The notes beneath the pieces are model-generated. The model had not been told where the DNA came from. It searched no databases and saw only the letters and a program-made list of their open reading frames with translations. DNA of 64,000 bases from Nectonema munidae (lineage: Eukaryota > Nematomorpha > Nectonematoida > Nectonematidae). Numbering within the stretch: the first letter of the stretch is position 1; each line of letters starts with the position of its first letter. This document shows, one piece after another, positions 54,256 to 64,000 of this stretch. The position numbers and the translations under genes were made by a program. Where the stretch lies: positions 46,285-110,284 of the forward strand of contig JAUIRK010000527.1 of assembly GCA_030549495.1 (NCBI GenBank), given 5' to 3'.

Positions 54256-55229
54256 TTGTATTTTGAGTTAAATTAAAAATAATTCTATTTTATCTCGTTA
54301 GAAACTAGTTTTTAGCGGAATATAAGTTCAATATTTTCAGAACCTTTTTTCATGATACCAAAGTTCAGCTATTCAAATTAATCATAGATTTTTGGTAAAA
54401 ATTTAGTTCCATCAATACACCAAACATTTTGCAAAAATGAAAATTAGTTTGTTTTTAAATGAGAAAAATAATTTTCAATCGTTACAATTTTATATCAATA
54501 AATATTGTCAGACTCGCGTTAAAAATTTTTTTCAACAAAGGTCACTTTTAATCATTATCAGTACATTTTGTAACATTTGAAAACTTTAATTTTTTTTCAA
54601 TAGCTATTTGGGAATGAATATTTTGACTATTTATTCAGTTTAAAGGCAAAAATACTCTATTTGTTTAATATTTGATCAGAGATATTTTTTATAAAGTTCG
54701 ATTGTTAAATTTTGTAAGTAACACTGTACATAATTAATTATTAAATCAATTTTTTTAAGAAAATTTGTTGATTATTATAATAAAAATATATCGAAACAAA
54801 ATGTTTCAGTTGTTAAAAATGTACTTGATCTATTTATGAAAGCTGTCAGAAAGATGAATAAACTCTATTTTAAAGGATTGCTTGAATATTTGGTCTCCCT
54901 TGGTATTTCCAGAACAGTAATTTTTAAAATTGCACAAAAAACATTTCACCCCCCCCCCCCTGATCTAGAGTGGCAAAATATGTTCCGAATCAAATTGAAC
55001 ATAAGGGATTTAAGTTTATTTTTAAAATAATGAGAAAAAATGTTTGTTGTTAAGTCACTTGTGAAAGCCAATTTATTAACAAGTGAAAAATTTTGAGTGA
55101 AGTCACAAAAAGTTCGCTTATTAAATAAATTAAGACGATATTTAGTTTGATTGGTTTTTATTAAAAATAAATGACACCATCAGATAAGCAATCAATTATT
55201 TAGTGAGTTTACGCTAGAATGTTCTAAAA

Positions 55230-56600
55230 ATATTAAATATTTTAAGAAAAAGAGGGGGAAATAAAAATAGGCTTTCACGAACAAGGTTTAAATATTTAAA
55301 ATCAAGATCATAAATAATTTCATAATATACTTTTAATAAAAAGGATTACCGCAAAAAATATTGTAATACTTAACCAACTATGAATAATTTCTGAATTATT
55401 AAATAAATAAAAATTTCTTTAAAATTATATCATACTTATTTCATTTAAGTATCGATTAAAGATTAGTGAGAAAAAAATTAATTGAACGGACTATAAATAA
55501 GATCTTCAGAGTTCAAAAATTTACTACAAACGAATCTATTTTTTTCTTAAATGTGAAAAAATTTGTAATACATACTAAAACTATAAAAATAATGCATAGA
55601 ATAAAGAAAAATTATTCAATTAATTTAATATACTTATGTAAGATATATTAAAAATTCCTACTAATTCCTTTTTTATCTTTGTATCTTTGGGTTGGTCTAG
55701 AGGAGAATTTAAAGGAGCCATTATATATTTGAGATAAAACCAAAAAGATTTCAAAATAAAAAAATCAAACTACCTTTTATCAAAATATTAATACCTATCT
55801 CATTTATTAATAAAAAAAATATATAATAAAAATTGGCATCTTGACAATATAAATATAGGTATTGAATACTAAGTTTCAATGTGGTTTGTAAATTTAAGCC
55901 AAATAGAAATTTTTTTCTTGATATAAAAATAATTTCATTAACCTCATAAGAAAGGATGGGACCAAATTTTAACTCAAAGCAACTTGTGATAATGTTCTCT
56001 AAAAGATCATGAAATTTTTCAATAATAACCGTTGAATTGATTTATATATTATTATCAGAGGTCAGGCAAGACATCCGGGGAGACAACTCGCCAAACTTGC
56101 CAGCCTTATTATATATTTAAATGTGTAAATCGTAAAATGCTTAAAAAATATACTTAAAATAAAATTTTTAAAAAAATATTTTACATACATATTGAAAGCC
56201 ACATTTCAAAAATTCTACCTAAAAGTTCAAAAAATTTAACTTTGAAATTGCAGTTTTATTTCATAAAAACTATATGATTGGTTGAAATATGTAATATATA
56301 ATAATAATAATAATAATAATACTACCAATACTACTTTTTGAAAATTTTTACTTGTTTGATTTGAAGAAAGAATTAAACGGTTTTTCAATATTTCTTTTTC
56401 ATGATATACATATCATTAGAAAGCTAATCGTTTGCTACATACTCTAGAATAATTTATTTTTGCAAATGTTTTAAAAAATTTTAATAAATGGACATTACTT
56501 CAAAAAATTTTGTCTAAATTTTTGAAAAAATTACGGACTACCTTTTTGTTGAAGCATAATGTGTCTTTTTTTTAAAAAAAAATTAAATGAAAATGGTATC
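55230..56600. other. Very AT-rich sequence, nothing assignable
   Basis: Only short frames and simple repeats, such as ATA trinucleotides near 56300. It holds no coding or terminal-repeat signal I can support. Confidence 0.3.
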
Positions 56601-56630
56601 ATTGGAAAGGTATATTCTTTGTGGTTAACA

Positions 56631-57300
56631 TAGGCTAGGTTATACAAATAAATATATTTTCATTTTTCCAAAATCTGCTTTTATGTGAGGTCAGTCAAGT
56701 TTTATCTAGTTTCAAAAAATACCAATAATAATTAACGTTCTTAATTTATATAATATTTTTTCAATATTTTATATTCACAAAGGTAAAATATGATTTTTTA
56801 CATTTTAAAATTTCATAGTTGAAGAAAACTGTCGAAAATTAATATATATTTTTTACTTTTTATGGGTCAGTAGTATAGGTCAGTATAATGTTTTTCTAAT
56901 AAATTTTAAATTATTTTTGAAGTGAAAAATGTTGATCGAATGTACAAGATTTGAAGCTATACTCTTTGTGGGAAAAATAGGCTAGGTTTTACAAATAAAT
57001 ATATTTTTATTTTTCCAAAATCCGCTTTTATGTGAGGTCAGTCAACTTTTATCTAGTTTCAAAAAATACCAATAATTAACGTGATGAGTTTATATATTAT
57101 TTCTTCAAAATTTTATATTCACAAAGGTAGAATATGGTTTTTAACATTTTAAAATGTCATAGTTAAATAAAACTGTCGAAAATTAATATATATTTTTTAC
57201 TTTTTATGGGTCAGTAGTATAGGTCATTATAATATTTTTCTAATAAATTTTAAATTATTTTTCAAGTGAAAAATGTCGATTAAATGTAAGAGTTTTGTTT
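56631..57300. repeat. Tandem duplication, period about 347 bp
   Basis: TAGGCTAGGT at 56631 and again at 56978 begins two copies sharing TATGTGAGGTCAGTCAA, TCTAGTTTCAAAAAATACCA and TATGGGTCAGTAGTATAGGT. A shorter third piece recurs at about 58195-58300. Confidence 0.8.
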
Positions 57301-59221
57301 GATAATCGTTGTCTACTTTTATTTAGTTTAGATACAACCTTTCTAATTTTTAACGAAGGGCATTCGTTAAAAATTATACCGACAGTGTGCGAAGAATAAA
57401 TCACATTATTGATTGATTTTAGAGCATAATTATGCGAAGAAAGATTAATACATGTTGCATTACGCGTTTGTGAGCGCAGTGAAATCTTATCTCACATACG
57501 CTTCACCACATCTTTAGCACGCGTGTGTGGTTTTGTCGATTGAATGTACGAATTTTGTTGGATAATCGTAGTCTTCTTTTATTTAGTTTAGATACAACCT
57601 TTCTAATTTTTAACGAAGGGCATTCGTTATATTTATACCGACAGTGTGCGAAGAATAAATCACATTATTGATTGATTTTAGAGCATAACTATGCGAAGAA
57701 AGATGAACACATGTTGCATTACGCGTTTGTGAGCGCAGTGAATTCTTATCTCGCATACGCTACACCACATCTTTAGCACGCGTGTGTGGTTTATTTTATC
57801 GGACTAGTGTACGCTTAGTTTATTTGTAGTGTTCCTAGCTTAAATCTTAGTCAAATATTAAAACGCTTATAACTTTCACATTTCTCAACAAAATGCATCA
57901 TGCGATATACCAAATTAAAGCATTTTTTATGGGCTTTAAGAATACATTACTTATATCATAAGTACTTAAGAAATACCATTTTACTGTTTTTATTTTCCAT
58001 GGGCTTCATACCATTAATTAGCAGATAAGGGATGCATTTTAAACTAAAGCTCCTTTCATTAGGACAAATTTTTACCTATATTATGTGACAATTTCCAGCA
58101 CAATTATAAAGCGACTCTACTCTCAGAATCTAAATTTATTTGTAGATTTTTATAAAATAGTATTAGTTTTTACTTTTTTTAACCTTCGTTTTTTTTTATT
58201 GGTCAGTATAATGTTTATCTAATAAATTTAAAATTATTTTTGAAGTGAAAAATGTAGATTGAATGTACAAGTTTTGTTGGATAATCGTAGACCACTATTT
58301 ATTTTTAGATTTTTATAAAATGATTTTAGTTTTCCGTTTTTTTATAAATTAACATTAGTTTTTTACTTCTTTTGAATTAATCATCCAAAATTTAAGTGCG
58401 GGTTTGATTTACACTTTGATTCGAAAAAAATATGTTTTGCATAAATATTATTTTTATTATTGTTTACTTCATATAAATTTCTAAAGAGAAGATAAATAGA
58501 TCAAAATATGTGTTTTAATCAATTTTTCTCAATAAGTAATCTCATGAATTTATTTTTTTTTTCACGTGTTTTAATAAGTTTTTCTCAATAAGTAATCTCA
58601 TTAATTTATTTTTTTTCACTATAATTCTAAATTTATTTCTATATTTTTATAAAATAATTATAATCTTCGAATCTAACAAGTGTGCGCATGCATCCACATT
58701 GAAGAAATAATGAGTTTTGTTGGATAATCATAGTCTACTTTTATTTAGTTTAGATACAACCTTTCTAATTTTTAACGAAGGGCATTCGTTATTTTTATAC
58801 CGACAGTGTGCGAAGAATAAATCACATTATTGATTCTAAAACGATTGTTATTGATTTTAGCGGTTAACTATGCGAAGAAAGATTAAGACATGTTGCATTA
58901 CGCGTTTGTGAGCGCAGGAAATTCTTATCTCGCATACGCTTCACCACATCTTTAGCACGCGTGTGTGGTTTATTTTATCGGTCTAGTGTACGCTTACCTT
59001 ATTTGTAGTGTTCCTAGCTTAAATTTTAGTCAAATATTAAAACGCTTATAACTTTCACATTTCTCAACAAAATGCATCCTGCGATATACCAAATTAAAGC
59101 ATTTTTTATGGGCTTTCAGAATACATTACTTATATCATAAGTCCTTAAGAAATACCATTTTACTGTTTATATTTTCCATGTGCTTCATACCATTAATTAG
59201 CAGATAAGGGATGCATTTTAA
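57301..59221. repeat. Repeat cluster with a conserved GC-richer core
   Basis: Copies begin at 57301, 57561 and 58722 (GATAATCGT or GATAATCATAGTC); the first is cut after about 235 bp. Each includes ATTCGTTA, ACCGACAGTGTGCGAAGAA, ACGCGTTTGTGAGCGCAG and AGCACGCGTGTGTGG. Another copy lies at about 51590-51890. The full unit, about 500 bp, ends GCAGATAAGGGATGCATTTT; the third copy is interrupted there by the piggyBac element. A 2 x 56-bp duplication lies at 58510-58620. Confidence 0.75.
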
Positions 59222-59611
59222 CCTTCGCATACCACTGTTGGGCTTTTTACTCCACTGTTTTTTTCAACTCAAAATTTAGGCCACAAAAAAATATGTAAGG
59301 TGGATGAAAATTAACACCCAAATATGAAGAAATTAATTAAGTTTTCATTTTTTACTTCGACTTAAATTTTTAACAAAAATTTCAGGGGTTGATGACCCAA
59401 AAGTCAACATGACTTCAAAAAAAAAATTTCAATATTTTTTGAATTTTGGTAAGACTTCCATAAAACATTTTTTATATAAAGATTAGTAAACTTCTGTTAT
59501 TTTTGTGTGATATAATCTGATGAAAAAATGATTTTTAAAAAACAAGCAAAAAAATTTATTAACGCCATCTATATATTTTAAATTAGAATGCAAAAACAAA
59601 AATGTATAAAC

Positions 59612-60973
59612 TTATCTGCTATCAGAGTGACAAGTAGGACATATCAGATAAGAATGCCTTTTGCAAATAAATTTTTTACAAAACGAGCACTTTCTGGTAC
59701 CCCTGCTTCTGGGTTTGCATTCCGGAATAGTGCAGTATCCTCTGCTATTCGATCTACTTTCATTTATTTCTCTTTGAGGGAGAAATCCATAATACGATAA
59801 AATATTTTTGATAGGTCGTGATATTTGTGAAACTTTAGAGCGTACAAGCATTGACTGTTCATAAAGTTTGAGAGATAAAAACTTCAAAAAAAATTTCCTG
59901 CCTCCTTTTCTAGTTGAGCAATGTGTATCGGTGTTGAAACTATAAATTACCCAAGAGTTGAACGCTGTGATATCTAAGTAATTTGTAAAAACAGCCATAG
60001 TCCATCTTCTACTAGGCTTATAGGATGTAAAATCCCTTGCCATTCTGTTGAAACAATCAACACCGCTTTTATACTTATTGTAAAGAACCAAGGTTTCGGG
60101 CTTGCTTTTATACGATGTTATAGCCACACCCCGAGTATGTTGGGAAGATAAGATATAAACCGCTTTAAAATTTTGCTTAGCATGTTTCATCGGAATGTAA
60201 GTTGAAATAGAAGCATACTCTGAGTAAACGAACTTACTCTCAGTTTCTTGTAAGTTTAAATTACGAATGTATTTAGGTTTCAGAATATTGGGTAGAAAAC
60301 GACGATTTGAGTTTATAGTGCCGCAAATAGTTAAATCTTTGCTTAGGGCCCACTTCGCTAGTTCATGAGATGTGAAAAAGCGATCAAGAAAAACTCCACA
60401 TCCCCGTGGTAAATTTGATCCAATTATTAATCTTTTACAAATTTCTAAACTAGAAAAATAACATTTATCAAGCAAACCAGAAATGTAAATTTCAGGCTTC
60501 ATTACATAAAAAGTGTTAGCATCATTCATATGATATACTTTGATACCATAGTGGCCGGGTTTACTCTTATCGTATATTTTTATGGGACATCCTCCTCTGA
60601 ACTTGACTAGTTGCTCATCAATAGTAACTGCATCTAGAGGCGACCAATACCTATGACAATTATCAAAAAAATGACTATGAATCACTCTGATTGCTGATAG
60701 TTTATCATTTTGATTTCTATCAATTGAACAATCAAAACGAATAAAAATATTTATATATGTGAACATCCTTCTTCCCATCGCTGCACGCAAAAAAGGGTCG
60801 CCATTTTTGGAGAAAAGATACCGCGTCGCTATTCTTTGGTCTTTAGCTTGTCCAATGTAAATAAGACATCCAAAGTAAGCTAGTAGGTCACTTATATTAA
60901 ACCTTTCATGGCAAGCTTTTAACTCTTCCCATTTTGAAATGCTTTTACTAAATAAATTATTTTTACTATACAT
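59612..60973 (-). CDS. piggyBac transposase, catalytic and C-terminal zinc region
   Basis: 453 residues without a stop. Catalytic Asp residues: VTIDEQLVKFRGG (Asp 119), GVFLDRFFTSHE (Asp 197) and KSGVDCFNRM (Asp 306), the last followed by YLDITAFNSW. The C-terminal Cys-rich domain has CTIPEC, KCSFCKKFICKRH and CPTC (residues 414-448), the DNA-end-binding finger of the family. The frame stays open 24 codons above this Met with TEFWGLYFVRHQM, so the true upstream join may lie there. The N-terminal domain is the separate frame at 61134-61529. Confidence 0.95.
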   Translation of the reverse strand: MYSKNNLFSKSISKWEELKACHERFNISDLLAYFGCLIYIGQAKDQRIATRYLFSKNGDPFLRAAMGRRMFTYINIFIRFDCSIDRNQNDKLSAIRVIHSHFFDNCHRYWSPLDAVTIDEQLVKFRGGCPIKIYDKSKPGHYGIKVYHMNDANTFYVMKPEIYISGLLDKCYFSSLEICKRLIIGSNLPRGCGVFLDRFFTSHELAKWALSKDLTICGTINSNRRFLPNILKPKYIRNLNLQETESKFVYSEYASISTYIPMKHAKQNFKAVYILSSQHTRGVAITSYKSKPETLVLYNKYKSGVDCFNRMARDFTSYKPSRRWTMAVFTNYLDITAFNSWVIYSFNTDTHCSTRKGGRKFFLKFLSLKLYEQSMLVRSKVSQISRPIKNILSYYGFLPQREINESRSNSRGYCTIPECKPRSRGTRKCSFCKKFICKRHSYLICPTCHSDSR

Positions 60974-61133
60974 CTGATGTCGGACAAAATATAAACCCCA
61001 AAATTCTGTCTTTAGAAGTTCATAAATTAGAAAGTTTTATAGGAATCATAAAAAATAATGAAACTTGTATAGTTCAGGAATGTCTTCTAAAGACTGAATT
61101 TTTTAGCATATATTTTTATAAAGTTGAAAAAAC

Positions 61134-61529
61134 TTACTTGTAATTTTCTTCTGCTTTTTTCTTCGTCATTTCAAAAATATGGGTTATTATAGTAATATCA
61201 AAGAACAAATTGAAAATTTTGACAATATCTTTTAGATTTTTTGCTTCATTTGTTGGACCATATGGACGTAGAGATAAATTACGGCAATTTCGAGCTTGAA
61301 CACGACCAGTGATGGAGTCTTGAGATTCCCAAAAATATCTTGTACCGTCCGGGGCTATCAAGTTTTCATCCACATTTTCCAGAGTTTCTTCTTCTCTTTC
61401 CTCAAGTTCTTCAAATGACTCTTCTCTTGAAAGGGGAACTTCTTCATATATATCCGACGCTGAATCGTCCGATATATAAAAGTACTCATCAGATTCGGTA
61501 GACGTTGAATATTCGCTTGAAGTGTCCAT
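61134..61529 (-). CDS. piggyBac transposase, acidic N-terminal part
   Basis: 131 residues from MDTSSEYSTSTESDEYFYIS, acidic (EELEEREEE), then APDGTRYFW and a helix KDIVKIFNLFFDITIITHIF followed by MTKKKAEENYK. It ends at a TAA that overlaps a GTAAGT donor-like word; CAG precedes the Met of the next block 160 bp on. Joining at exactly those sites does not keep frame, so I cannot say whether an intron or a mutation separates the blocks. Confidence 0.8.
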   Translation of the reverse strand: MDTSSEYSTSTESDEYFYISDDSASDIYEEVPLSREESFEELEEREEETLENVDENLIAPDGTRYFWESQDSITGRVQARNCRNLSLRPYGPTNEAKNLKDIVKIFNLFFDITIITHIFEMTKKKAEENYK

Positions 61530-61593
61530 GATTGTGGCAAATAACAAAATAATGAATGTGAAAAAACTTATTCAACACAAAGCTTTGTATCGT

Positions 61594-61813
61594 AAATCAA
61601 CAGTGAATGCTGTGCAAAAGGAATTATCTTCCACAAAGAGAACACATAAACAAAATGCCAAACAGATATTGATTTTTATTACGCAAGGTTTGCTAATGAA
61701 TATAAATCAACAGTGAATGCTGTGCAAAAGGAATTATCTCCCACAAAGACAACACATAAACAAATGCCAAACAGATATTGATTTTTATTACGCAAGGTTT
61801 GCTACATACTGTC
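61594..61813. repeat. 110-bp tandem duplication in the piggyBac 5' region
   Basis: AAATCAACAGTGAATGCTGT at 61594 recurs at 61704. Both copies run through CAGATATTGATTTTTATTAC and AAGGTTTGCTA, with a few differences. It lies between the transposase start and the 62362 end. Confidence 0.85.
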
Positions 61814-62425
61814 ATATAAACAAATCGTCCAAGGAGCAACCAATATTATTTATTATGATAATCAGGTCCCTTTTATTCTCAATAGATATAGATTTCTTTT
61901 CTCCTGCTATCAACAAAAAGCAGCCTATAAAAGCGACTTGTCCTACTTATAAATTTATTTACCAAGACAACGCCTGTAAATACCACTGGAAAATGAGGCA
62001 TTTTTACAAAAAGTTGTAGATAAAGATTTTATAAAAGCTATATTCATTTTTTTTATTTACAAATATATTCTCGTAAATATTTCTGTTTTTTGAAAAGAAA
62101 AAAAGATGGCGTTAAATTGAATATAATAAAACTTTTATTTTTTATTGATTTGCTTTCTAGGTTTTCCTCAGAAACATTGGTTAGATGAATTATTATTATT
62201 AAGATAAAAAAACCTCAAAAATAAAAAAACAGATGTTTTAAACTTATTAAATGTTTCTTATTTAGATCTAACTTTATTTTAACTTAAAATTAACAGGACA
62301 TGGGCTTTTTACTCCAGTATTGTGGCATTGGTGTATTATTTATATACTGTGACATGCGAAGGTTAAACTAAAACAATAATATATTTGAAGAAATATTTTT
62401 TCAGTATAAAGAGTTTAGAAAAGTA

Positions 62426-62678
62426 TATTATATTTGTCGAATAATCAAAGAATCGAAAAATGTTCAAATCAAAAAATATTTATTCTTTTTAAATATATCG
62501 TTGGCTCCCCTTACTTTAAAAATTGAAAGATAAACCTAGTCTTTAATAATTCATTTTTATCAAATTATGCACATACGAAACTAAAAGTAGGGGGGGGGGG
62601 CAACGATATATTTAAAAAGAATAAATATTTTTTGATTTGAACATTTTTCGATTCTTTGATTATTCTACAAATATAATA
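62426..62678. repeat. Near-perfect 78-bp inverted repeat
   Basis: Arms 62426-62503 and 62601-62678 match at 77 of 78 positions by eye, with weaker pairing (CTCCCC against a G-run) extending into the 97-bp spacer. Transcripts would form a long hairpin. Confidence 0.85.
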
Positions 62679-62994
62679 TTTAAAATCCTGCAAATTGCAA
62701 AGTATAGGTAATAACTTTTGTAACATCGTATGAGGTAGCAAAATATGAACAGAAAGTTTGATATTTTTTGATTTTTTAAAGAATATTTTTCGATTCTTTG
62801 ATTACAGAATTTTATTTTGATTATTTGACAAATATAATATTTAAAATCGTGCAAATTGCAAAGTATAGGTAATAACTTTTGTAACATCGTATGAGGTAAC
62901 AAAATATGAACAGAAAGTTTGATATTTTTTGATTTTTTAAAGAATATTTTTCGATTCTTTGATTACAGAATTTTATTTTGATTATTTGATAAAA
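62671..62994. repeat. 162-bp tandem duplication
   Basis: ATATAATATTTAAAATC begins at 62671 and again at 62833. The copies share GTATAGGTAATAACTTTTGT, CATCGTATGAGGTA and ATATGAACAGAAAGTTTGAT and are almost identical, so the duplication is recent. Confidence 0.85.
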
Positions 62995-63005
62995 TATATT
63001 ATATA

Positions 63006-63360
63006 GGTTGGAGATGAATTATCGCGGTATACAGGTTGGAGATGAACCAACGTAGTATACAGGTATAATGTATATAGGTAATAACTTATGTAGCATCGTC
63101 TCCCCGAATGAGGTATATCAAATCTTACATCTAGCAGAATATGAACAGAAAGTTGAACTTTGTCTCCCTAGTTATTTGTACATGGAATAGAAACCATCGT
63201 AGTATACAGGTTGAAGATGAATCATCCTAGTATACAGGTTGGAGATGAATCATCGTAGTATACAGGTTGGAGATGAATCATTGTAGTATATAGTTTGGAG
63301 ATGAATCATCGTAGAATACAGGTTGGAGAAGAATCATCGTAATATACGGGTTGGAGATAA
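63006..63360. repeat. 28-bp minisatellite in two blocks
   Basis: Unit GGTTGGAGATGAATCATCGT plus AGTATACA. Two units at 63006-63061 and about six at 63189-63360, separated by unrelated sequence that resembles the 162-bp repeat. Confidence 0.85.
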
Positions 63361-63399
63361 CACGCAAGTTGTCTACCCGCGTTCAACCGTACAGGTTAT

Positions 63400-63600
63400 G
63401 AGAATATATCATTACATATTAGTGAAAAGTTTTCTAAACTCTTTATACTGAAAAAATATTTCTTCAAATATATTACTGTTTTAGTTTAAAATGCATCCCT
63501 TATCTGCTAATTAATGGTATGAAGCACATGGAAAATATAAACAGTAAAATGGTATTTCTTAAGTACTTATGATATAAGTAATGTATTCTGATTATATATT
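63400..63600. repeat. Inverted, uninterrupted copy of the piggyBac target
   Basis: The complement reads GGGATGCATTTTAAACTAAA with both flanks of the 59222-62362 element joined through a single TTAA (63486-63489). It extends about 110 bp on the left-flank side and about 65 bp on the right-flank side. Confidence 0.85.
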
Positions 63601-64000
63601 TAATGATAAATAATTAATTAAGCAATAAAATTTTTATAAAAATCGTTGCAAAATGACATGGTAAAAATATTACTGGCTGCTATTCTAACTAAACCGAGCA
63701 CTTTTTAAGCTTGTTTTCTGTAGTTAATTTCTCCTATACTTTATAGGGCGTCTAATTTTGCTCTTTATTCTAAACTGATCCTTGTTTGGTAGCTCTACTT
63801 TCATTAGAGATTTATTTACTCATTTAATTTGAAATCGATGTACGAAAAAGAATTTTTAAGTCATAATTTAAGCGATTTCACAACTTTTTTATTCAAGAGA
63901 ATCTTTTTGCTGGTCTTGTCTTTTTTAACAATATAGTGTTAGAGTATCAGGTGAAGAAAAAGAAGAAGAAAAAAAAATTTATTAAGCATCAAACTCTTAA

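Larger units (their letters stand above)
59222..62362 (-). mobile_element. piggyBac transposon with TTAA duplications
   Basis: 3.14 kb between TTAA at 59218-59221 and 62363-62366. Ends CCTTCGCAT and ATGCGAAGG are inverted; TTTTTACTCCA recurs inside each end region, and TTAACGCCATCT (59559) pairs with AGATGGCGTTAA (62104). The transposase lies on the - strand in two blocks. The target is identifiable: the flanks are one copy of the local repeat, and uninterrupted versions occur at 58030-58050 and, inverted, at 63400-63600. Confidence 0.92.

Noticed and set aside
61594-61813. CRISPR-like or regulatory direct repeats.
   Set aside because: Just two 110-bp tandem copies inside a eukaryotic transposon, no spacers.

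Overview
The window is about 64 kb of AT-rich animal nuclear DNA. It holds two conserved single-copy genes that converge tail to tail, and both run off the window at their 5' ends. On the + strand is PRPF6 (U4/U6.U5 tri-snRNP protein Prp6): 13 exons at 3067-26886, about 754 residues, lacking roughly the first 200. On the - strand is PSMD2 (26S proteasome base subunit Rpn1): 17 exons at 51028-27390, about 919 residues, lacking only a short acidic N-terminus. Their stop codons are about 500 bp apart. All internal exon phases agree and all introns are GT-AG. Protein similarity by eye suggests an arthropod-like invertebrate. A copepod such as a sea louse would fit the base composition and transposon load, but the sequence does not prove it.

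Introns are of two sizes. One group is about 48-55 nt; the other runs from a few hundred bases to 7 kb and is filled by DNA transposons. In PRPF6 introns, in order: a non-autonomous piggyBac-type element (3703-5863), a broken Tc1/mariner-type transposase (about 6680-7500), a TTAA MITE (9830-9939), a nearly whole MULE with a FLYWCH finger (11451-14234), a truncated Jockey-like LINE (about 15671-16793), a half hAT-type MITE (18447), another TTAA MITE (21137-21265) and a broken Tigger/pogo copy (about 25555-26270).

In PSMD2 introns: a piggyBac fragment and TTAA MITE (28378-29014), and a nested block at 30600-36620. In that block a hAT-like element with exact ends (33927-36422, 8-bp target duplication) sits inside a decayed piggyBac gene, next to an unrecognised zinc-finger gene. 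Also present are several small hAT MITEs (two with perfect 8-bp duplications), a foldback element (41157-41386) and the 5' part of another piggyBac (about 47850-48555).

Upstream of the last visible PSMD2 exon, 51-64 kb is repeat-rich: a degraded hAT element (51292-52762), tandem blocks (56.6-59.2 kb), a piggyBac with transposase and TTAA duplications (59222-62362), a near-perfect 78-bp inverted repeat, a 162-bp tandem duplication and a 28-bp minisatellite. No rRNA, CRISPR, LTR or capsid-bearing element was recognised. The 0-3 kb end contains an unrecognised, partly open - strand sequence present as two diverged tandem blocks.
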